Origin: Variovorax paradoxus
Lineage (GTDB): Bacteria > Pseudomonadota > Gammaproteobacteria > Burkholderiales > Burkholderiaceae_C
Assembly: GCF_902712855.1 (NCBI RefSeq)
Contig: NZ_LR743507.1
Span: forward strand, 916,001-980,000
Reading direction: 5' to 3'
DNA length: 64,000 nt
Below the pieces are notes generated by a model, which searched no databases, had not been told where the DNA came from, and saw nothing but the letters and a program-made list of their open reading frames with translations. Positions 25,696 to 33,522 of this stretch are shown in pieces (positions within the stretch are counted from its first letter, which is position 1; every line of letters starts with the position of its first letter). The position numbers were made by a program, and so were the translations under genes.

Positions 25696-26490
25696 CTATC
25701 TGCGTCCCACCAGCACACGGTCGAGGCCGTAGACCCGGTCGAGCACGATCATCGCCACGGCCGTCACCGCCACCATCAGCGCCGACACCGCGGCCATCAG
25801 GGGGTCGATCGACTCGGTGGCGTACATGTACATGCGCACCGGCAGCGTCACCGTGCTGGGCGAGGTGACGAAGATCGACATGGTCACTTCGTCGAAGCTG
25901 TTGATGAACGACAGCAGCCAGCCGCCGGTGACGCCCGGCAGGATCATCGGCAGGGTGATGCGGCGGAACACCGTGGCCTGGCTCGCGCCCAGCGACAGCG
26001 CGGCCTGCTCGGCGCTGCGGTCGAAGCCCACCAGCGCCGCCACCACCAGCCGCAGCGTGTAGGGCGTGACGATGAGCGCATGCGCCATCACCAGCCAGGC
26101 GAAGCTGCCCGTGCCGCCGACGAGTGCGAACAGCCGCAGCAGCGCCACGCCCAGCACCAGGTGCGGCACGATCAGCGGCGACAGGAACAGCCCGTTGAGA
26201 AAGTTGCGGCCTCGGAACTCGTAGCGCGTGATCGCCATGCCCGCCGGCACCGCCAGCAGCGTGGCGATGGTGGCCGAGCTCAGCGCGAGCCACAGGCTGT
26301 TCCAGAACGACTGCATGAAGTCGGGGTGCGCGAACACAGCCTCGAACCAGCGCAGCGAGAAGTGCGTGGTCGGGATCGTCAACGTGTTCTCGGGCGTGAA
26401 CGCCACGATGCACACCACCGCCAGCGGTGCCAGCATGAAGACGACGACGAGCGCGTTGAATGCGAGGGCGATGGGGCCGTTCCTGTTCAT
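25696..26490 (-). CDS. ABC transporter permease (PotC-like)
   Basis: 264 aa, about six membrane helices (first at residues 10-32, FNALVVVFMLAPLAVVCIVA). The EAA loop that contacts the ATPase is AALSLGASQATVFRRITLP. It has the PotC/spermidine-putrescine class layout. It pairs with the permease encoded 59 nt upstream and the ATPase at 28554. Start at the ATG at 26490. Confidence 0.88.
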   Translation of the reverse strand: MNRNGPIALAFNALVVVFMLAPLAVVCIVAFTPENTLTIPTTHFSLRWFEAVFAHPDFMQSFWNSLWLALSSATIATLLAVPAGMAITRYEFRGRNFLNGLFLSPLIVPHLVLGVALLRLFALVGGTGSFAWLVMAHALIVTPYTLRLVVAALVGFDRSAEQAALSLGASQATVFRRITLPMILPGVTGGWLLSFINSFDEVTMSIFVTSPSTVTLPVRMYMYATESIDPLMAAVSALMVAVTAVAMIVLDRVYGLDRVLVGRR

Positions 26491-26549
26491 GGCGCACGCC
26501 TTCCGGATGCCAGCGGATACACGAATCGATGGAGCGTGGAGGTCATGGT

Positions 26550-27410
26550 TCAGCCCAGCGCTTTCTTGTAGCGGCCTTCCACGAGGCGGTTGTAGCTGAG
26601 CATGACGACCAGGTTGGCCACCAGCAGCACCAGCGCCACGGCGGCGCCCAGCGGCCAGTTGAGCTCGCTCAGGTACTCGTCGTACACGATGGTCGCGACC
26701 ATCTTCAGCCGGCGCCCGCCCAGCAGACCGGGAATGGCGAACGAGCTCGCGGCGAGGCCGAACACGATCAGGCTTCCCGAGAGGATGCCCGGCATCACCT
26801 GCGGCAGCACGATGCGGCGCAGCGTCGTGAAAGGCGTGGCGTTGAGCGACAGGGCCGCGTTCTCCACCCCGGGGTCGAGCTTCTGCAGCGAAGTCCACAC
26901 CGGGATCACCATGAAGGGCAGCATCACGTGCACCAGCGCGATGACCACGGCCGCGTTGGTGTAGAGGATCTTCACCGGGCCGATGCCCAGCACCTGCAGC
27001 AGGCCGTTCACCGCGCCCTCGGGCCCGAGCAGCATGCTCCAGCCGAAGGCGCGCACCACCACCGACACCAGCAGCGGCGCCAGCACCACCAGCAGCAGCA
27101 CCGAGCGCCACGGGTTGCGCATGCGGCTCAGCACGTAGGCCTCGGGTGCGCCGATCAGCACGCAGATCAGCGTGACCAGCGCCGACACCCAGAAGGTGCG
27201 CCAGAAGATGCCCAGGTAGTAGGAGTCGGAGAACACCAGCGCGTAGTGCGCCAGCGTGAACTCGCCGGACTTCGGGCCCGTGGCCGGGTCGTACACGTTG
27301 AACGACAGCACGGCGGTGAGCAGCAGCGGCACCACCAGCAGCGCCGTGAACAGCAGCAGCGCCGGACCGGAGAGCCACCAGGGCGTGGCCGTGCGGGATG
27401 CGCCGCTCAT
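26550..27410 (-). CDS. ABC transporter permease (PotB-like)
   Basis: 286 aa, about six membrane helices, N-terminal helix LLLFTALLVVPLLLTAVLSF and EAA loop AALSLNATPFTTLRRIVLP. It is the PotB-type partner of the downstream permease. A REP hairpin (27431-27454) lies in the 76-nt gap after the ATPase gene. Polyamine-class importers also carry opines, amino acids and related amines, consistent with the cotranscribed dehydrogenase. Confidence 0.88.
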   Translation of the reverse strand: MSGASRTATPWWLSGPALLLFTALLVVPLLLTAVLSFNVYDPATGPKSGEFTLAHYALVFSDSYYLGIFWRTFWVSALVTLICVLIGAPEAYVLSRMRNPWRSVLLLVVLAPLLVSVVVRAFGWSMLLGPEGAVNGLLQVLGIGPVKILYTNAAVVIALVHVMLPFMVIPVWTSLQKLDPGVENAALSLNATPFTTLRRIVLPQVMPGILSGSLIVFGLAASSFAIPGLLGGRRLKMVATIVYDEYLSELNWPLGAAVALVLLVANLVVMLSYNRLVEGRYKKALG

Positions 27411-27430
27411 CGCGTACCGCCCTCATCCCC

Positions 27431-27454
27431 ACCCTCTCCCCGAGGGGAGAGGGT
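27431..27454. repeat. single REP hairpin between ATPase and permease genes
   Basis: ACCCTCTCCCC-GA-GGGGAGAGGGT, preceded by CCTCATCCCC: one unit of the same family as at 21353. Placed inside the operon, it could slow transcription or protect the upstream ATPase message. Confidence 0.75.
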
Positions 27455-27486
27455 GCAAGAGACGGAGCAAGAGGTGCAGAGCGCGC

Positions 27487-28554
27487 TCATTGCGCCATCT
27501 CCTCTGCGGGCAGCAGCCGCATGCAGTGCGCCGGCCAGTCGATGCCGGTACGTGCGCCTTCCTCCAGGGCATCGCGGCCGTCGTTGGGGCTCAGCACGGT
27601 AAGGTCGCCCACCGGCGTGGCCACGCGATACAGCCACTGGCTGCCCAGGAAGAAGCGCTCGACCACCTCGCCGTCGATGCGGCCGCGGCCCGGCGCCACC
27701 AGCTGCAGCTTCTCGGGCCGCACGCTCAGCAGCGCCGCGGCATCGGCGCTGAAACCGGTGTCGTCCACGTCGAGCGACAGCGCACCAACTTTCACGCAGG
27801 TGCGCGTGGCATCGCTTGTCGACACGCGGCAGTCCAGCAGGTTGGCCTTGCCCACGAAGGTGGAAATGAAGCGTGTGCTCGGATGCTCGTACACGCGCTG
27901 CGGATGGTCGATCTGCGTGGCGCAGCCGCCTTCCATCACGACCACGCGGTCGCTGATGGACATGGCCTCGCTCTGGTCGTGCGTGACCATCACCGTGGTG
28001 GTGCCGACCTTGCGCTGGATCTGGCGCAGCTCGAACTGCATCTCCTCGCGCAGCTTGGCGTCGAGGTTGGACAGCGGCTCGTCGAGCAGCAGCACCGGCG
28101 GCTCGATGACCAGCGCACGCGCCAGCGCCACGCGCTGCCGCTGGCCGCCCGACAGCTCGCGCGGGTAGCGCGCGGCGTGCTGGTCGAGGTGCACCAGCGC
28201 CAGCGCCTGCTTCACCCGCTCGGTGCGCTCGGCCTTCGGCATCTTGCGCATCTCCAGGCCGAAGCTCACGTTGTCGGCCACCGTCATGTGCGGGAACAGC
28301 GCATAGGTCTGGAACACGATGCCCAGCCCGCGCGTGTTGGCCTTGGCATGCGTGATGTCCTTGCCCGCGAGTTCGATGCGGCCGCTGCTCACGGCCTCGA
28401 AGCCCGCAATCATCTGCAGCGTGGTGGTCTTGCCGCACCCCGAGGGGCCGAGCAACGAGACGAACTCGCCCTTTTCCACCGCGAGGTTCATGGCAGACAC
28501 CGCGCGGGTGGTGCCGTAGAACTTGGTCACGTCGGTGAGCCGTAGGAATGACAT
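27487..28554 (-). CDS. ABC transporter ATP-binding protein (PotA-like)
   Basis: 355 aa from the ATG at 28554. Walker A is GPSGCGKTTT, signature LSGGQRQRVALARAL, Walker B VLLLDEPLSNLD, switch MVTHDQSEAM, followed by a C-terminal TOBE domain from about residue 270 (LLSVRPEKLQLVAPG). It is first in the operon and divergent from the iclR gene, with 218 bp between that hold the operator dyads. It energises uptake by the two permeases downstream. Confidence 0.9.
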   Translation of the reverse strand: MSFLRLTDVTKFYGTTRAVSAMNLAVEKGEFVSLLGPSGCGKTTTLQMIAGFEAVSSGRIELAGKDITHAKANTRGLGIVFQTYALFPHMTVADNVSFGLEMRKMPKAERTERVKQALALVHLDQHAARYPRELSGGQRQRVALARALVIEPPVLLLDEPLSNLDAKLREEMQFELRQIQRKVGTTTVMVTHDQSEAMSISDRVVVMEGGCATQIDHPQRVYEHPSTRFISTFVGKANLLDCRVSTSDATRTCVKVGALSLDVDDTGFSADAAALLSVRPEKLQLVAPGRGRIDGEVVERFFLGSQWLYRVATPVGDLTVLSPNDGRDALEEGARTGIDWPAHCMRLLPAEEMAQ

Positions 28555-28682
28555 GGAACAGTGCCTTTCTGCGGAAGCGAAAAGATGGCTTCGGGCACCG
28601 TGATTCATCTTGGTGCAGGCCATGGACAACTTGCTGCTTTCGATTCACTCTATTGCAACGATTGCGCCAGATCGCTCCGGGT

Positions 28683-28729
28683 ATTCCATTAATCAGAATC
28701 TTTCTTCAATTTATTCCATTCAATGGAAT
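28683..28729. promoter_or_regulatory. tandem IclR-type operators
   Basis: A perfect 17-bp palindrome ATTCCATT-C-AATGGAAT (28713-28729), with a degenerate copy ATTCCATT-A-ATCAGAAT at 28683-28699, centres 30 bp apart (three helical turns). It lies between the divergent ABC operon and the iclR gene. This fits cooperative binding by the adjacent IclR protein. Confidence 0.68.
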
Positions 28730-28772
28730 ATGATGAGGCAAAGAAACGGATTGGATTCCGCAGGAGCAAGGT

Positions 28773-29669
28773 ATGGAAAGCACTTCGGCGAACACCCCGG
28801 CGGGCACGCCGGCCACGACGGCGTCCAGTGGCGGCGTGCCGCGCGTCTTTTCGGTGATCCGCGCGCTCGGCGCGGTGCAGGCCGAGGGCGGGCGCGTGAC
28901 CCAGATCGCACGTTCGGTGGGCCTCACCCAGGCCACCACGCACCGTCTGCTGCAGTCGCTCATGGCCGAAGGCATGGTCGAGCAGGACGAGCGCAGCAAG
29001 CTCTACCGGCTGAGCATCGACTTCTTCGCGCTCGCTGCCAGCGCGGGCAACCCCGGCGACCTGCGCTCCATCTGCCGCCCGGTGCTGCTGCGCCTGTGCG
29101 CGAGCCTCGGCGACAGCATCTTCCTGCTCGCGCGCAGCGGCTTCGACGCCGTGTGCCTCGACCGCAGCGAAGGCCCGTTCCCCATCCGTTCCTTCACCGG
29201 CGACATCGGCGGGCGCATCGCGCTGGGCGTGGGGCAGGGCGCGCTGGCCATCCTGGCGTTCCTGCCGGAGGCCGAGCGAGAAGAAGTGATCCGCTTCAAC
29301 CTCTCGCGCGTGCGCGAGTACGGCGTGTACGACGAGGTCTATCTGCGCACCGAGATCGAGCGCGTGCGCCAGCAGGGGTACGCGGGCCGCAACACCGGCC
29401 TGCTCGAAGGCATGGCCGGCGTGGCGGTGCCCGTGCTCGACCGCGAAGGTCGCGCCGTGGCTGCGCTGAGCGTGGGCACCATCGCCGACCGGCTCAACGC
29501 CGACCGCATGCCGACCGTGGTCGACCTGCTCAAGCGCGAGGCCGCGGCGATCGGGCCGCGGATCAACCCGTTCGATGCGACGCTGAGGCGGCCGGCGCAG
29601 AGCCTCGCGGGCTCGCCGGCGGGGCAGAAGATTCCGATGCCCGAGGCGCCGGGGCCGGGGAAGGCCTGA
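28773..29669 (+). CDS. IclR family transcriptional regulator
   Basis: 298 aa. The winged HTH is at residues about 20-85 (GRVTQIARSVGLTQATTHRLLQ), followed by the IclR effector-binding domain (DSIFLLARSGFDAVCLDR; GVGQGALAILAFLP). It is divergent from the importer/dehydrogenase operon, with a palindrome matching IclR-type sites in between, so it probably controls that operon and itself in response to the imported compound. The ribosome site CAGGAG precedes the ATG at 28773. Confidence 0.88.
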   Translation: MESTSANTPAGTPATTASSGGVPRVFSVIRALGAVQAEGGRVTQIARSVGLTQATTHRLLQSLMAEGMVEQDERSKLYRLSIDFFALAASAGNPGDLRSICRPVLLRLCASLGDSIFLLARSGFDAVCLDRSEGPFPIRSFTGDIGGRIALGVGQGALAILAFLPEAEREEVIRFNLSRVREYGVYDEVYLRTEIERVRQQGYAGRNTGLLEGMAGVAVPVLDREGRAVAALSVGTIADRLNADRMPTVVDLLKREAAAIGPRINPFDATLRRPAQSLAGSPAGQKIPMPEAPGPGKA

Positions 29670-29719
29670 GCGTTCAACGCCGGGGCATCAACAACGCCGG
29701 CGTGTCGGCACCGCCAGCT

Positions 29720-30160
29720 TCAACGCCGGCGCATCGGCATCCTGTCGATCTCCGCGAACACCGCCTGCAGGTCGACGTCAGGCCCTTCGGTCATCTTCAC
29801 GCCGCCGTCCTTGCCGACCAGCACGAAGGTGGGCGGGCCCGCGGCATCGAGTTTCAGCGCGGCCAGCAGCGCGCGGGTCCGGGGCGCGTCGAGCGGCTGC
29901 GCATTGCGGCGGCCCTGGCCCGCGACCACCGTGTAGAGCACCATCTCGCGGTCGACGAAGGCCTCGCGCGTGGCGGTCTGGCGCAGGGCGGACTCGACCT
30001 TGCGCAGCAGCGCGTCGCCTTCTGCCGGCACCACCACGACCACCGGGCGCGTCTTCCAGCGCTCGGCCAGGAGCGGGTTGCGTTCCGCGGCGGCGGCCGC
30101 GAGCGGCAGAGCCACGCCCAGCGCGGCCAGGGTGGGCTTGAGGAAGTTCGTAAAAGGCAT
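29720..30160 (-). CDS. DUF4174 domain protein, exported
   Basis: 146 aa from the ATG at 30160. An N-terminal signal sequence (LKPTLAALGVALPLAAAAA) is followed by a DUF4174-like fold (NPLLAERWKTRPVVVVVPAE; later FVLVGKDGGVKMTEGPD, which resembles the end of thioredoxin-like proteins). No CxxC is seen. The family function is unknown. It lies 2 nt after a small membrane protein gene on the same strand. In the 50 nt between this gene and iclR the phrase TTCAACGCCGG appears twice. Confidence 0.7.
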   Translation of the reverse strand: MPFTNFLKPTLAALGVALPLAAAAAERNPLLAERWKTRPVVVVVPAEGDALLRKVESALRQTATREAFVDREMVLYTVVAGQGRRNAQPLDAPRTRALLAALKLDAAGPPTFVLVGKDGGVKMTEGPDVDLQAVFAEIDRMPMRRR

Positions 30161-30162
30161 GC

Positions 30163-30666
30163 TCACTCCTTCAGCTTGATGTCCTCGCTCTTGGCTTCCT
30201 GCATCGCTTCGGGCTCCAGCTCTTCGGCGTAGCGGTTGAGGCGAATGAACACGCCCCAGCCCGCCATCAGCAGGCCCACCGCGCCCAGCAGGGCGGCGCC
30301 GTAGAGCATGAGCTCGGGCGTCTCGCGGGCCTTGAAGATCGCGACCAGGCCCTCGACCGCCACGGCCACCACGATCACCACCATGAACCGCGACAGGAAC
30401 CGGCGCACCCGCGTCGGCGCGCCGATGTGGGCGTCGCGCACCACTTCTTCTTCGAGCACGGTCTGCGAGATCTGCAGCGCCACGACCGCGGCCGCCAGCA
30501 GGCCGACCGCCTCGATCACCGCTTCGGCCGTCGCGATGTCGATGCCCTGCATGACGGCGACAAGGCCCGCGTGCCCCGCGACCGCGATCAGCACCACGGC
30601 CGCTGCGGCGAACGCGAACGCCGTCAGCGCGTGGAGCGCGGCGTAGAGAGAAAGGATCGTCTTCAT
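30163..30666 (-). CDS. uncharacterised inner-membrane protein
   Basis: 167 aa from the ATG at 30666. Four hydrophobic helices are visible: residues about 5-30, 45-68, 88-110 and 118-140. The tail is acidic and ends EDIKLKE. I do not recognise the family. The middle loop SQTVLEEEVVRDAHIGAPTR between helices 2 and 3 looks cytoplasmic. It is cotranscribed with the DUF4174 protein (2-nt gap); both may act at the envelope, but nothing shows how. Confidence 0.65.
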   Translation of the reverse strand: MKTILSLYAALHALTAFAFAAAAVVLIAVAGHAGLVAVMQGIDIATAEAVIEAVGLLAAAVVALQISQTVLEEEVVRDAHIGAPTRVRRFLSRFMVVIVVAVAVEGLVAIFKARETPELMLYGAALLGAVGLLMAGWGVFIRLNRYAEELEPEAMQEAKSEDIKLKE

Positions 30667-30893
30667 GGCGCGTCGGGCGAGTGAGGGTGGCGCATCTTGG
30701 ATGCGGCATGGCGCCTTGTGCGTAGGCGCGCAGCCCGTCGGATGCGCGGCGCACGCCATCATCCTTCCTCAAACGCATCAGGTCCTTCCATTTTTTCACT
30801 AGCCAATCGCGCGCAGTTCGCTGATATTGGCCGGGTTTTACCCCGTACCGCCTTCCTGCCTTCCTTCTTTCTCCTCCTTCCCGGAGCGCGTCC

Positions 30894-32441
30894 ATGTCCG
30901 AAGACCACACCCCCCTTTCCCCGGCGTCCGTCGCCACCGAAGTCGAACAACTGCTGCAGCGCCTGGGCGTGCCGCGTGAAGCCCACACCGGCGGCGAACT
31001 GACGGTGCGCTCGCCGGTGTCCGGCGAGGTGGTCGCACAGGTGCGGCAGATCACGCCGCCCGAGGCCACCGCCGCCATCGGGCGCGCGCACGAGGCCTAC
31101 AAGGCCTGGCGCAACGTGCCCGCCCCGCGCCGCGGCGAGCTGGTGCGCCTGCTGGGTGAAGAACTGCGCATCGCCAAGCGCGACCTCGGCCGGCTCGTCA
31201 CGCTGGAGGCCGGCAAGATCCCGTCCGAAGGCGCGGGCGAGGTGCAGGAAATGATCGACATCTGCGACTTCGCGGTCGGCCTGTCGCGCCAGCTCTACGG
31301 CCTCACGCTGGCCACCGAGCGCGCCGAGCACCGCATGATGGAAACCTGGCATCCGCTGGGCGTGTGCGGCGTGATCTCGGCCTTCAACTTTCCGGTGGCC
31401 GTGTGGTCGTGGAACGCGGCGCTCGCGCTGGTGTGCGGCGATTCGGTGGTGTGGAAGCCTTCCGAGAAGACGCCGCTGACGGCCCTGGCCGTGCACGCGA
31501 TCGCGCAGCGCGCCATCGCCCGCTTCGGCGACGCGCCCGAAGGCCTGCTGGGCCTGCTGCTGGGGCAGCGCGACATCGGCGAGGTGCTGGTGGACGACCA
31601 CCGCGTGCCCATTCTCTCGGCCACCGGCTCCACGGCCATGGGCCGCCAGGTGGGGCCCAAGCTGGCCGCGCGCTTCGCCCGCGCCATCCTCGAGCTGGGC
31701 GGGAACAACGCCGCGATCGTCACGCCCTCGGCCGATCTCGACCTGGCACTGCGCGGCATCGCCTTCGCGGCCATGGGCACGGCGGGCCAGCGCTGCACCA
31801 CGCTGCGCCGCCTGTTCGTGCACGACAGCGTGTACGACCAGCTGGTGCCCAAGCTGGCGAAGGTCTACGGCAACGTTCAGGTGGGCGATCCGCGCGAGGC
31901 CGGCACGCTGGTCGGTCCGCTGATCGACCGCGCGGCCTTCGACGGCATGCAGAAGGCGCTCGGCGAAAGCCGCGAGGCCGGCGCGAAGGTGCACGGCGGC
32001 CAGCGCGTGGACGGCATCGGCACCCCGGACGCCTACTACGTGCGCCCGGCGCTGGTCGAGCTGACGTCGCACGACGGCCCGGTGCTGCGCGAGACCTTCG
32101 CGCCCATCCTGTACGTGGTGCGCTACAGCGCGCTCGACGAGGCTATCGAATGGCACAACGCGGTGGGCGCGGGCCTGTCGTCGTCGATCTTCACGCTGAA
32201 CGTGCGCGAGGCCGAGCGCTTCATGTCGAGTTCGGGCTCGGACTGCGGCATCGCCAACGTCAACATCGGCCCGAGCGGCGCGGAGATCGGCGGTGCCTTC
32301 GGCGGCGAGAAGGAAACCGGCGGTGGCCGCGAAGCCGGCTCCGACAGCTGGAAGGCGTACATGCGCCGCGCGACCAACACCATCAACTACTCCACGGCGC
32401 TGCCCCTCGCGCAGGGCGTGACCTTCGACATCGGGGAGTAA
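30894..32441 (+). CDS. amaB: aldehyde dehydrogenase, ALDH7/AmaB type (L-piperidine-6-carboxylate / aminoadipate semialdehyde dehydrogenase)
   Basis: 515 aa. The antiquitin-type layout is visible: VCGVISAFNFPVAVWSWNAA, catalytic Glu in ELGGNN, catalytic Cys in GTAGQRCTTLRR, and the ALDH7 C-terminus GGAFGGEKETGGGREAGSD. AmaB oxidises the semialdehyde formed in lysine/pipecolate catabolism to alpha-aminoadipate with NAD. The symbol is a family-level assignment; the downstream aminotransferase and decarboxylase suggest it could serve another amino-aldehyde. A structured repeat begins 6 nt after its stop. Confidence 0.75.
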   Translation: MSEDHTPLSPASVATEVEQLLQRLGVPREAHTGGELTVRSPVSGEVVAQVRQITPPEATAAIGRAHEAYKAWRNVPAPRRGELVRLLGEELRIAKRDLGRLVTLEAGKIPSEGAGEVQEMIDICDFAVGLSRQLYGLTLATERAEHRMMETWHPLGVCGVISAFNFPVAVWSWNAALALVCGDSVVWKPSEKTPLTALAVHAIAQRAIARFGDAPEGLLGLLLGQRDIGEVLVDDHRVPILSATGSTAMGRQVGPKLAARFARAILELGGNNAAIVTPSADLDLALRGIAFAAMGTAGQRCTTLRRLFVHDSVYDQLVPKLAKVYGNVQVGDPREAGTLVGPLIDRAAFDGMQKALGESREAGAKVHGGQRVDGIGTPDAYYVRPALVELTSHDGPVLRETFAPILYVVRYSALDEAIEWHNAVGAGLSSSIFTLNVREAERFMSSSGSDCGIANVNIGPSGAEIGGAFGGEKETGGGREAGSDSWKAYMRRATNTINYSTALPLAQGVTFDIGE

Positions 32442-32447
32442 GTCTCT

Positions 32448-32536
32448 CCCCCAGGCTTCGCGCACTTCGTGTCGCTGCGCCTTCCCCCTCGCCGGGGGCG
32501 ACATCTGCGGCCCGGCAGAGCCGGTTCCGCGATGTC
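32448..32536 (+). repeat. stop-codon-adjacent structured repeat, copy 2
   Basis: Starts CCCCCAGGCTTCGCGC 6 nt after the aldehyde dehydrogenase stop; contains GCGCACTTCGTGTCGC and a CCCCC/GGGGG stem, and ends GGTTCCGCGATGTC. Same orientation relative to the upstream gene as all other copies. Confidence 0.85.
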
Positions 32537-32610
32537 CCGCGAATGGGCTGTCCGCTGCTCGCGGCCGGCCTTTGCCTTGCAGATCACAACAACCACAGGA
32601 GACAGAGACC

Positions 32611-33522
32611 ATGCACATTCCCTTCAAGACCGCGGCCACCGCCGCCATCGCAACCGCCATGCTCGCGCTCGCCTTCGGCGCCACCGCGCAGACGGCAGCC
32701 ACCGGCACGCTCGACAAGATCAAGTCCAGCGGCAAGGTGGTGCTCGGCGTGCGCGAGGCCTCGCCACCCATGGCCTACATGCTGGGCGCGGGCGAGAAGT
32801 ACGTGGGCTACCACGTGGAGCTGTGCGAGCGCGTGCTGAAGGACATCGCGCCGCAGGCGAAGCTGGAGTACATGGCCGTCACCGCGCAGAACACCATCCC
32901 GCTGGTGCAGAACGGCACGCTCGACATCGGCTGCGGCCCCACCACCAACAACACCGCGCGCCAGCAGCAGGTGGCCTTCGCCCTCACCACCTACGTGAGC
33001 GAGGTGCGCATGGCCACCAAGGTCGATTCGGGCATCGGCACGCTCGACCAGCTCGCGGGCCGCAACGTGTCGGCCTCCACCGGCACCACCGCCGTGCAGC
33101 TGCTGCGCAAGCGCGAGCGCGCGCAGAACGTGTCGTACAACACCATGCTCGGCAAGGACCACCTCGAGAGCTTCCTGCTGATGGAGTCGGGCCGCGCCGA
33201 TGCCTTCGTGCTCGACGACAACCTGCTGGCCGGGATCATCGCGAACTCGAAGAACCCGTCGGCCTACCGCATCGTGGGCGAGCCGCTGGGCTCGGAGCCG
33301 ATCGCGCTGCTGTTCCGCAAGGACGACCCGGCCTTCAAGGCGGCGGTGGACGACTCGCTGCGCCGCATGATGAAGAGCGGCGACCTCGAGAAGATCTACA
33401 CCAGGTGGTTCGTGGCGGCCATTCCGCCGAAGAACACCAGCCTGAACCTGCCGATGAGCGCGACGCTGAAGCAGCTCATCGCCGAGCCCAACGACAAGCC
33501 GCTGGAGGCCTACGCCAAGTGA
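32611..33522 (+). CDS. amino-acid ABC transporter substrate-binding protein (GltI-like, SBP family 3)
   Basis: 303 aa with a Sec signal (AAIATAMLALAFGATAQ). Family 3 signatures are IKSSGKVVLGVREASPPMAY, GYHVELCERVL and DIGCGPTTNNTARQQQVAF. It binds a polar amino acid in the periplasm (GltI-like glutamate/aspartate type). The permease and ATPase are not in the window. Its last codons overlap the GTG start of the aminotransferase, which suggests the ligand is the amine donor used next. Confidence 0.87.
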   Translation: MHIPFKTAATAAIATAMLALAFGATAQTAATGTLDKIKSSGKVVLGVREASPPMAYMLGAGEKYVGYHVELCERVLKDIAPQAKLEYMAVTAQNTIPLVQNGTLDIGCGPTTNNTARQQQVAFALTTYVSEVRMATKVDSGIGTLDQLAGRNVSASTGTTAVQLLRKRERAQNVSYNTMLGKDHLESFLLMESGRADAFVLDDNLLAGIIANSKNPSAYRIVGEPLGSEPIALLFRKDDPAFKAAVDDSLRRMMKSGDLEKIYTRWFVAAIPPKNTSLNLPMSATLKQLIAEPNDKPLEAYAK

